Assembly: GCA_039654915.1 (NCBI GenBank)
Contig: CM077599.1
Coordinates: 65,710,501 to 65,774,500, forward strand
Source of the DNA: Aquilaria yunnanensis
Lineage: Eukaryota; Streptophyta; Magnoliopsida; Malvales; Thymelaeaceae
Reading direction: 5' to 3'
DNA length: 64,000 bases
The notes below the pieces were generated by a model. The model was given only the letters and a program-made list of their open reading frames with translations. It made no database searches and was not told where the DNA came from. The position numbers were made by a program, and so were the translations under genes. This document shows positions 22,688 to 32,325 of the stretch, piece by piece; position 1 is the stretch's first letter, and each line of letters opens with the position of its first letter.

Positions 22688-22834
22688 AGTTTTAAAATGG
22701 TTAAAAAACTTGCGAAACAGTCCCTAAATGTTTACAGACGTTACAAATATTGTACTAAAATTTGAAAGTGACATTTCAGTCAATGTGCTGAAAGGTTTAA
22801 AGAAAATGATATAGTACCACAACTAAACATAGGC

Positions 22835-22892
22835 ACGTTATTTTCTTCTTTCTTTATAATATGACGTTATTTTCTTCTTTCTTTATAATATG
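22835..22892 (+). repeat. Perfect 29-bp tandem duplication
   Basis: The unit starting ACGTTATTTTCTTC and ending TATAATATG occurs twice without a mismatch, implying a recent duplication in otherwise decayed DNA. Confidence 0.9.
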
Positions 22893-23419
22893 AACAAAAA
22901 AAATGGGAGAATTACAATTACTTTTTAAGAATTCATACTTTCGATGAAAAAAATAAAATACGCGGACTTGATGATTGAGTTGAGAAAATATTAGTGATTA
23001 TGATTGAGTTGCAAAAGGTCACTGAAGTGCTTTCCAATGGAGAAGTGCAAGAATATAGAGCTGTGGTTCAGAAAGAATGTGGACTTCATAAACATTTTCT
23101 TGAAAGTTAAAATTCGAGTCAGAATTCCAACTAGCCGAAAAAATCATTCAATTTGTTTACCAATCCGCACACAAGAATTTTGGATGCTTGTGATTTGTCT
23201 GGTAATTATTTTTTTTTTATTTTATTGAAAAGTAAAATATACAAGCTTCATCTAAAAGGACAAGATGAAGGTATAAACACCTTCAAAACAAAAACCCAAC
23301 CCCATACGAAGGAACAAAAAATGAAAAGCTTAAGCCCATAAGAAATAAAGTGCATCCCTAAATCCAAAAGAGAACAAAGTCCACAAAAGAAAAACCTAGC
23401 CCGAGTTGACTTGAAGACC
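22893..23419. other. No gene seen
   Basis: The open stretches at 23004-23228 and 23153-23341 overlap in different frames and match no family. A T-run occurs near 23209-23218. The block CTTCATCTAAAAGGACAAG to AGAAAAACCTAGCCC (23245-23400) is purine-rich and could be a transcribed spacer. Nothing firmer can be said. Confidence 0.35.
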
Positions 23420-24026
23420 AATTTATTTAGGAGGAAAATAAGGTGCAGTTCGTTTCCGTTTAATTAGCGCTGATTAATGAGTTATTCGCATGCGGATCCG
23501 GTAAAAACGTGGCCAAAATCAACCATCTTTTTTCTGGATAAATTTGCCCTTCGATCAATTCCACGCCCAATTAGCTCGCATTCTATCCCAACCAACACGA
23601 GGTGAACTAGAGGCAAATCATGGCAATATCTGCCCACTTCCAAAGTCGGAACTCACTGATAGGACCAAACAACAAATACCATACCATATTAGATGGAGAA
23701 TCACCTCGTCCAGTCGTCATGCCTCTATATCTTGGCTTCAATAACCCAAAATTGACTTGGTCCAAATTTGTTTCAAGCAAATCAAGGTGCATGAGCTACA
23801 GGGGAATGGAAAATATGGGAAAAGGATGGATTTTGTTACCTACTCATGGCGGTGATGGTGAACGACGGAGGTTGGAAAATGGTTGGGTTTGAGCTTTAAT
23901 ACAGTCGGGTGTGGCCGGGTCGGCAATATCCAAAGGTAATGAGGGCTATGGGGAACCAGATTAGACACAACAGGTGGGCGACGGACGGGTGGAGAAAGTG
24001 GGCAGAAGCTTCGTTGCTTTTAGCTC
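23420..24026. other. GC-richer, probably low-copy stretch; no recognised gene
   Basis: This interval is less AT-rich than its neighbours, with CpG-containing words (GCGCTG, GCATGCGGATCCGG, CGGTGATGGTGAACGACGG). Overlapping frames stay open on both strands (23544-23744, 23620-23892 plus; 23792-23607 minus), none with a family signature. It does not match any repeat elsewhere in the window. It could be a gene flank, an exon relic or the 3' side of a host gene. The MITE at 24035 inserted at its right edge. Confidence 0.3.
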
Positions 24027-24034
24027 ACTGTGAC

Positions 24035-24689
24035 TAGAGGTGTAAACGAACAGAACGTTCGATGAACCGTTCGGTAAGAGTTCGTTTATGTTCATTTATT
24101 TAGTTAAACGAATGGACACGAACATATTTTTCTGTTCGATTAGTTAAACGAACAAACATGAATAAGGTCATGTTCATTCATTTACGTTCATGAACCGTTC
24201 GGTTATTGTTTGTTTATGTTCATTTATATTGATTTATTTATTTATTTATATATTAGCTGTACATTTATTATTATATATGTTTGATAGATCATGCATTTTT
24301 ATTAGTGTCCACTTACTCAACTCATACGATTATGCTCCAATCTTTCCCAAATTAATATATTATTTTTATTTTCCCAAATATAATCAGTCATTTTTCTCAT
24401 AACGTGAACCTGTTGTAGCACCAAGCTGAGCCCCATTGCCATAACCCATAATCTCTCCCATTATTATCTATTGCCCTATTGGTCATTGCTAGACTCGCTC
24501 CAATTTAGATTGGTGGTAGTCATCAGGTTTAATTGTTCGTGTTCGTGTTCGTTTATTAATAAACGAACGAACACAAACAAAGAAGTTGCGTTCGTTTATT
24601 GTTCGTGTCCGTGTTCGTGTTTGTTTAAAATTAAACGAACGAACATGAACATGACTTATTCGTATTCGTTCGGTTCGTTTACTACCCTA
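24035..24689. mobile_element. hAT-type MITE with AACGAAC-rich ends
   Basis: Ends TAGAGGTGTAAACGAAC and (inverse of the right end) TAGGGTAGTAAACGAAC are inverted repeats. An exact 8-bp duplication ACTGTGAC flanks it (24027-24034 and 24690-24697). Both ends are packed with AACGAAC/GTTCGTT words (more than ten copies within about 170 bases of each terminus), the pattern of subterminal transposase-binding repeats in hAT elements. The centre is AT-rich, without transposase. 655 bases. Confidence 0.9.
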
Positions 24690-24697
24690 ACTGTGAC

Positions 24698-25537
24698 TCG
24701 TCGAGGAAAGAGCTTCACATGGGTCAAAAGCACCCAATGATATAAAAAGCGTAATTTTGCCCAATACAAGCCCTATTTTTGTTTCCCAACCATTGCTTTT
24801 ATGTTGACTAGCAAAAAATGTTGACCTAGTAACTAAATTAATGTGATCTGAACTGCCTTTGAAACATTGATCGGCTCTTGTAGTTCCTTTTCAGCAACAA
24901 TTTTTTCCGGAAAATGAAGAAACAGTCCCCTATTTAGAAGCTATATTCTCCTTACCATAACCATCGTGTGATGACAAACCTATTATTTTTTCTAGAAATC
25001 AGATTTTATAAAGATCGAAAAAGTCTCGAAAATCTATTCGAGTTAAATGCACCAATCGAATCTTGTTACATTTGTCGTCTTATCGAACAACATTATTACT
25101 GCTGTCTTTCTTTGTTCTATCTTTTGTTAAAAAATCCCAGCCCTTAAAACAAAACGTTGGACAAGAAAGATTGCTGCTAGTGTTTGCCGGCACAAGTGAT
25201 TACAAATTTGACATGACAAATATGACTTGGAATTCTAAGAAAGTATATGTATAAAAGAACTTTTAGTAGTGCTAATGTACTAAGAATTTTATATTAATTT
25301 CATTAAAAAAAAATTTGTAGACTCATATTTTATGAAATTATGTGTAATATAGCCTTTGTCGTTCGTGAAAAAAGCAAATGGAATTAGTAAACTTTTTTTG
25401 CTTGTAGTCACATACTAACAAAAATAGGATTCAGTTAGGTTTCTGTACACTACTTTTAGTATATTTAGCATTTTTTTATTTTTGTGTTTTGATCCAATGC
25501 TACCATTCTAACCCATGATCGTTTTTTTTTTTTTTTT
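24698..25537. other. No gene seen
   Basis: The open stretch at 25063-25254 has a hydrophobic start (LLLLSFFVLSFV) that looks like a signal peptide by composition, but no upstream context, homology or downstream domain supports a gene. A T-run lies at 25522-25537, directly before the next MITE. Confidence 0.35.
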
Positions 25538-25924
25538 GCTTAAATGCAGAACAGTGCCTCAAACTTTACCTACTGGATCAATTAAGGGCGTAAACTATAA
25601 ACCAGCACAATTCAGGACACGTATTTCTGAATTTGAGGGGGTTCAATCTAGAATGTGAATTGGTTCATCAAGTGAAGTCATGCATTTAGATACTGTTTGT
25701 TACCGTTTGAATACCTTCATGAGCGATGATGTGACCGAGTCTATTAGGTTGGTTAGAAGATGGTAAATAGTGTCTGTATACATAACTTCATCTGACTGAC
25801 AAACTCATTTTGTGGACTGAACTGCCCAAATTAAGAAGTATGAGTCCTGAGTTGTGCCGGTTCATAGTTTAGGCTCTTAAGTGATTCAGTAGGTAAAGTT
25901 TGGGGTACTATTCTGCACTTAAGC
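25538..25924. mobile_element. Fold-back MITE with about 80-bp terminal inverted repeats
   Basis: The left arm GCTTAAATGCAGAACAGT...CAAACTTTACCTACTGGA is mirrored by the right arm, whose inverse reads GCTTAAGTGCAGAATAGT...CAAACTTTACCTACTGAA and continues through AACTATRAACCRGCACAA. About 80 bases pair with few mismatches. Arms are longer than the loop's structured part. No ORF. The left flank is a T run and the right flank CTTTTTTC, so a target duplication cannot be read. Confidence 0.8.
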
Positions 25925-27689
25925 CTTTTTTCTTTCATAAGAGGTCATTTACTATAGGACGTGCAAGATTTACTAAAGAAATACAACATTGAAAAGTAGG
26001 GAATGTCTGGCTTGACTGTAGCCATACATATTTTTCAAACTTGGTGATACCGTAACATAAAGAAATCTTCCTTGAACGTCCCGGATATATCCGATATCCA
26101 AGCTAACTGATCGACAAATATAAACCAAGAAAACACAAGGAAAAAAAAACAACATGCTAATAAATCAACACACGACGGACTAATAATCAACACATGATGA
26201 ACTAATAAACCATCCAAGCATATAACTTGAATGATGGTACCAAAAAATGAAAAAAAAAAACAAAACAAAAATACATCATCACCAAATCCATTATTCAAAA
26301 ATATTTCACTATCCATGCCCGATCACTTTCTGCATGTTGCTTGATCACAAATTTTCCCATAGCCATCAACTCAGAAATAGATCAACCATTTGCCTATCGT
26401 AAAACATCGGATGAATAAGCTTATGCTCATTCTTAAAATGATGAAAAACTTTTATAAAAAATGAGGAAGAAAAAGATGAAAAAAGTAAAAGAAATACAGC
26501 TATTGGCAATAATCAAGTGAAAAATTATGATAAATCAATTGACTAGCTTTGAATTGGCACTCAAGTTGGAATAGATATGTAAAAAACAAAGAAGGGTGAT
26601 GCAGAGTTTGAGAGAAGGTGCCTCTAGGGTTAGTGGGAAAGGGGAATATAAGTTGGGGCCAATTTTTTCTCGTCATTGTGAAGATTATGGCCCTCTGATG
26701 AACAAATGAAAAGCTCAAGTCAAGTGTTTCACAAGGTAAACATATGAATTCAAACAATGTGCCAATATTCTTACCAGGGGTAAAGCCAGAATTTTGAATT
26801 AGGGGGGCCACACTTCATTTTAAAAATATTTAAGAAATAATGTACTTCCACCATATGTATAAGAGGTTATTTTTAATTTAAATTTTTTTAGAATTAATAT
26901 CATTTGAAAGTAAATATACTATTTATCTAATATTCACTTGAGTCACTTATTTAAAAATATATATATATTGATGGACTTTTTACATATGCAGCTTTAAAAA
27001 AACTTGAAAATCAATTAAAAAATCATTGCCTTTTGTGAAAAAAATATTTTTAAAGTGGTTTTTGGGCTTCTAAAGTGTAAGACTGATTGGTATATACAAG
27101 TTGACCAAATAATCCTCATACATGAAACAATCACTGATAATCACTTATCAATAATGTTTACAAAATGCAACCAAAGAATGAAACACAAAAATTGACTAAG
27201 AAATCATCCAACTAAGGTAAATAATAAATAAATTATTATTTTCAAATGAGAAAAAAATGAATTTAAAATAATCCATCATGAAAAAGCTAAAACTTAATAT
27301 ATTATTTTTCATAGGATATAAAAATTGGTAGTTAGAAAATTTCATAAATGAATTATACATAAAAATCACTAGAATAAAAGCCATCAAATAATATATTGAA
27401 ATGAAATATAATTAAAATAATTAACCTTTTACTTTCCAATTCTTGCAAAAAGAAAAAAAGCCTCCGCATGTATGACCAAGAAAAGGTTTGAAGAGAATGT
27501 ATGGGACTAGGGACATGAAGCCAATAAGAAGGAAATGAAGAGTCACTTATTACATTTCCAAGTATTTTAAAAACATAAAATATTTAATTTTTTTCCAGAT
27601 GGTAAAACTAATTATTTCATGTTAGACTTTTTATCTTAGTCACAAAAATCAAGTATATTGTTGGAGAATAAATGGAATTGTTGGATCTG
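25925..27689. other. No gene seen; AT-rich with a repeat-like boundary near 26776
   Basis: Open frames at 26155-25973, 26316-26035 and 26811-26500 (minus) are T-rich, hydrophobic and unsupported. The sequence GGGGTAAAGCCAGAATTTTG followed by GGGGGGCC at 26776-26810 resembles a motif seen at one edge of decayed plant repeats, but I cannot delimit an element. 26820-27640 is very AT-rich. Confidence 0.35.
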
Positions 27690-27799
27690 AGTATTACTTT
27701 CATTACTTAAAATTGTTGGAGAGTGCTTGCTAAAAGAATTATAGAGGGATACAAAAAAAGGTTGTAGAGGCTTTATTTTATCAGACACATATATATTTT

Positions 27800-30180
27800 G
27801 TAAAAACTTTATGATTTTATGCTTGAGAATCATCTTTATGATTTTATGCTTGAGAATCATTCGTCTGGTTATTGTCAACTAGCTTTGGTGTTAGATGTAA
27901 CAAAGGCTTATGATAGAGTTGAGTGGGATTTTCTAGAAGGCATCGTGTAATCTTTTAATTTTTGCAAGCTATGGATCTCTTTAATGGTGCAGTGTATTCA
28001 CAATGTTTTCTTACACGGTTTTGGTTAATGGTGAACCCACATCTGTTTTCCAACCATGTTGTGGAATAAAGCAAGGTGACCTATTAATTCTGATTTGTGC
28101 TAAGGGATTTATTGTTCTTCTTCGTCAAATGGAGAGTTCTGGGCCTTTGTTAGGTGTTTTTCTCTATGATGGATCTACATCGATATCTCATCTTTTATTT
28201 GCATATGATAGCTTGTTGTTTATACAAGCAAAAGAGTATTGTTAGAGTTGTATGAGCAAGCTCCAAGACAAAATGTCAATTATAAAATATCATCTCTTTT
28301 CTTTAGTTTAAATATTAAAGAGACACTTTTGATCCAGCTTTAGGAATTCTTTCAGATTCTAAATGATCTGCTTGATGACTGATATTTGGGATTCCCTATT
28401 ATGTTAGGGAGGTAGAGCTTGGCCTCTTTTGATTTTTTACTTGATTGGGTGAAAAAAATTAAAGGATGGAAGTTGAAGTTGCTCTTTCTGGCAGGATGTG
28501 AGGTACTTTTGAAGTTGATTATTTATGCTTTTTCCACCTATATTATAAGTTGTCTGATACTTCCTAAGAACATTTATAATAAGGTAAATCATCTAATGGC
28601 ACAGTTTTTCTAATGTTCTTAAATTAATGTCTAAACACTTAAATGGTTTGTCTGACAATCATCGAATGAGTATGGCTAAACATCATGGTAGCCACTATTT
28701 TTATGATTTAAATGTATTTAATATGGAATTACTAGCAAGACATGGGTAGCAATTAATGCAATTCCCAAATTAATTACCAACTTGGCTATTATGCACAAAA
28801 TATTATCCTCATTTGACATTCCTGCATATAAAGCTAGGGGTTGCACCATCTTACTTCTGGCGAAGCTTATTGATAGGTTAGGGTATTTTGGCAGCTGGTG
28901 GATTGTAGCAAGTTGGTGATGGCAGAGGCATTTCCGTCTGGTTCGACGATTGGAATTATTCTGCTTTTCTTCTCTAATTGTATATGATGATTATTCCATC
29001 TCTTGAGCATCTCTGGGTTAATGAATTAATCGATATGGATCGTCAAGTATGGATGGAGGTAGACTTGTGCACGCTTCCACCATCAAGATGTGTTCCATAT
29101 AACCCAGATTCCTCTAGGGTGCATTGTACATCCGAATGGCTTTATCTGGCCATGATAGAAAATAATGAGTTTTCTGTTAAGTCTGCTTATCATCTTGCTC
29201 TAGTCCTTGTAGGATTGCACTTAGAAGCTTCATTTTAGGACTAGAAATTTTGGTCTTAGATGTGGAATTTATCGTTGCCTCCAAAAATCTTAAACTTTTT
29301 CTGGCAAGCATTGACAAATGCATTACCATCCCTTATAGCCTGAGCTATCAAGGTATGCATGTTCCTTCTGTATGCGTGGTTTGTGAAAGTGGGGAGAAGA
29401 CTTTGGGCCACATGTTCTTTCAATGCCCATTGTCTCATCTAGTATAGTCATCTATAGGCTTTAGTTTTTCCATTGGGAGTTTAAATTCGTGATACCCTAG
29501 AGGCTACTTTTGCTCAAAATGTACAACATGGGCAATTTATGGTTGTCATGAGGTAAAGGTTATGGTGGAATCATAACCGTTGCTTATTTGATTCGTTTTC
29601 CAGCCATCCTACAAGTTTGATCATGTTGGTGTGCTATCTTTTAATATGGCTTTCATCTGAGGCTTTGGTTCCTCTGTCTAGTCCAAATAGCTTGAGTGAT
29701 CACTTGTGCTGGGAGCTCCTAACTGTGGGGGTGGTGAAGTTAAATATTGATGCAGCAATTTTTAGGGCTCAAACATCTACTAGTATTGGGGTTGTAGCCT
29801 AGGATCACAATGGTATGTTGTTTTCGCTTGGGTGCCAGGAAATGTACTTTTATGAAAGTGTTCTCTAAGTGGAAGTGCTTGTGATTTTATATGTTTTGCT
29901 TGAGATAAGGAGGTGTGGGTGGATGTTGGTTATCCTTGAAGCAGATTCTTAGGTTCTGATTTCTTCTTTATGGCCTAGTAAGACAGTTTTTATATTTTCC
30001 TTTTGGCTTGTTTTGAGAGGACATTCTCTCGATAGTTCTTACTTTTCATTTACTTGTTTTTTGCACATAGAAGTAGAAGGTGTAATATGGTAGCTCATCA
30101 CCTTACTAGAGCTTCATTCATGCATGAAAAATGAATTTATTTCATTGATCTTCCCCCGGATTGGTTGACTATTGTTCTTA
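27800..30180 (+). pseudogene. LINE ORF2 pseudogene (RT, zf-RVT, RNase H)
   Basis: Recognisable RT motifs are AYDRVEW and HLLFAYDS (28190), where the YADD box has become AYDS. The intervening 28420-28613 frame has GWKLKLLFLAGCEVLLK, equivalent to 'SWKAKLLSLAGRVTLIK'. The zf-RVT and RNase H parts follow to 29990. A 27-bp unit is duplicated at 27807-27860 and in frame would repeat LYDFMLENH just before LDVTKAYD. At least ten stops interrupt the reading. Confidence 0.8.
27807..27860 (+). repeat. Perfect 27-bp tandem duplication inside LINE RT
   Basis: CTTTATGATTTTATGC plus TTGAGAATCAT occurs twice with no mismatch. The unit is a multiple of three, so the duplication keeps the local reading frame and repeats nine residues. 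Confidence 0.9.
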
Positions 30181-30650
30181 TTTCAAATCTTAATTAATGC
30201 CAAGCGATGGAATGATTTTGAAAACTCATTTAACAACATAACTAATCTCATGTTAATCAGAATTTTGCACTATTTATTCATAAACTATATCCTAAATCAT
30301 AAACTTGTCCCTAAAATAATGAGGTAGTAAATTTGTTCTTAAAGTAATATTTTGTTGCAAAAATGGGCTTCCATTAGCAGTATCATTTAGGTGTTAAAAT
30401 GATAAAGGTAAAAGTTCATTTTTGTGTTTACTATATATCTTTTATAAATATATCAAATAAAATGTCTTTAATTAAAATTTAGTTTGTATAACAAGATGTT
30501 ATTACGAGATTAAATATTGATAGGTTAAATAGTTAGTATAAGAATAAGTAAGTTCTAAAAATTCAGAAAGTAAATCACTTATGTAAAAGATTTTGTATTC
30601 AACTGATTTTGTCCCTTTTTTTCTTTACATAGTTCTACTATACTTAAACT
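29645..30650 (+). repeat. Duplicated segment, copy 1 (LINE 3' end plus flank)
   Basis: About 1 kb here matches 36772-37756 in the same orientation with many substitutions. Homology starts inside the LINE RNase H, runs through the LINE end (TTAATTAATGCCAAG) and goes on for about 420 bases of non-LINE flank (AACAACATAACTAATCTCATG, GTAAATCACTTATGTAAAAGA). Because the flank is shared, this is a segment duplication or a larger repeat unit, not two independent LINE insertions. Confidence 0.75.
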
Positions 30651-30800
30651 ATTTATATTTTTGAGTTAAACGCCTAATAAAAATCTCCAAAATGAGCAAA
30701 CAATTTTACAACAAATGAGTAATTGAAGAATAGATTTGCTACATCATTAACTCCACATTAACTTTTCTTGTGCCAATTTTGTAACCAATAAAGGTGGCTG

Positions 30801-32220
30801 TGTTAGTGATGTGCTCAAAAATCAATCATAAGATGATTGTATTTTTCATATTAAGTCATGATATTTTATTGAGGCATTATTCCAATAATTATATTTCTTG
30901 TTTGTTTCTGCATAACATAATCAAACATAATTATAACTCTAGAATAATAGTATTCTTAAACATCCCTAGTCAAGTATTATTATGGAGTGAGTTGTAATAA
31001 TACATAAATACTAGTATATGTGGAGACTATTGTAAGATATATAGTCTACATATAGTTACAAATTGGAGAACTTGTGTACTGGACCGACTCATCATGAAAA
31101 TGCTACATAGATCGTTATATGAGTATCATAAGTGATTTTCATAATGATTATGATATGTATTCCTTTGACCTAAGATCATCAAGGTTCCCTACAAGTGAGT
31201 CACATACTTTGATATTTCTCTTTGTTACTAATAACTAAGTAAATATGAAGATGGTCATTGGGTATGTCACATATCATGTGAAGGGACTTGTATGATTAAG
31301 ATGAGATTTGTCCCTCTTATGTAACAGGGGTGATATCTTTGGGCTTCCTTAATTGAGTGAGACTAAGAAAATACATGACTATATTCAAATGAGTTGATAT
31401 AGGATATCAATGTAATTAGTGTAAGTTAGTCTACTCAGGAATCAAGAAACCAAAGATTAAGTTATATAAGAGTGACACATTACATGTCTCGTGCTTGGTT
31501 TTGATATCCTTAGACAAATGAACGATGACATATATGAATAATGATAATAAAGGCTTAGTTGAATCACCAACTATCTTGTCACTTGAGTAGCAATAATGTG
31601 TTACTAAACACCGTTCATTGTTTATTATTGCCAACATGATAAGAGCCTATAGGGTCTCATACTTCGAGCCAATTAGATTATTTGAGTGCTTGAGTCAATT
31701 TATTTGAGTGCATGAGTCAATTTATTTGGTTTTAGTTTCATAATAATTTTGGATTAATTATTGCCCAATAGCTAAGCCATCATTAAGCCAGAAATTAGCC
31801 CTAATTAGATTAGGGTTATAAAACTTATTTTTCTTGGGAGTTTACTTGACTATATATATGTTATATAGTGTTAATTTCATTGAGCCTCTCTAGCACAAAA
31901 TTTAGAAAGAGTTCTAAAAACCTCTAGCCACACTCTCTTATTATCTTTCCTTGAATGACACAAACTAGTACTGCGAGCACAAGAGAAACACTTCTGCTAG
32001 AACTTGGAGGAGGTGTGGTAATCTGAGATGTTAATGTGGATACCGTAGAGAACTTGAACACTTTAACTGTTCAAGTTTTGTGATTCAGCTTAACAGTTGG
32101 ATGAAAGATCTCAGCTTACTAGATATGAAAATTTCGAACACCCAATTTACCCCATTTTACTTGGATCCTTGGAGGGTTTAGGTTAATTCTGCTCTGTTAT
32201 TTGGCTTTTGAAAACCTACA
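30801..32220 (+). mobile_element. Solo LTR, copy 2
   Basis: Begins TGTTAGTGATGTGCTC and ends GAAAACCTACA. It aligns throughout with copies 1 and 3 and is the most diverged, with an extra duplicated block TTTATTTGAGTGC.TGAGTCAA near 31677-31722. The flanks GGCTG and GGATA match at only three of five bases. No internal region accompanies it. TATATATA at 31851-31858 is in the same place as in copy 1. Confidence 0.85.
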
Positions 32221-32325
32221 GGATATGCCACCATGCTTCTAAGAAAAAATGAAGAAGAAAAAGAAGAATGAGGAAGACAAGGAAGTTATTTGGCCCAATC
32301 ACATAACTTAAGTGGCTCATCTAGC

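Larger units (their letters stand above)
27690..30220 (+). mobile_element. LINE, 5'-truncated, plus strand
   Basis: Starts within the reverse transcriptase (VLAKRI near 27720), has LVLDVTKAYDRVEWDFLEG (27880-27940), then a palm-thumb region, a zf-RVT segment (FSVKSAYHLAL near 29170, then PKILNFFWQALTNALPSLI and a Cys/His cluster) and a terminal RNase H (VKLNIDAAIF, SIGVVA, EADS). It ends near ATGGAATGATTTTGAAAA at 30208-30225, a weak poly(A). The N-terminal ORF2 and ORF1 are absent. Many stops and frame changes make it non-functional. Confidence 0.85.

Noticed and set aside
24035..24689. Regular AACGAAC/GTTCG repeats considered as a CRISPR-like array or satellite.
   Set aside because: No constant spacer length or long repeat; the words occur in both orientations within TIRs flanked by an 8-bp duplication, so it is a MITE.
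25063..25254. Possible secreted peptide with hydrophobic start.
   Set aside because: Only a T-rich run of Leu/Phe codons, with no upstream promoter, homologue or mature peptide motif.
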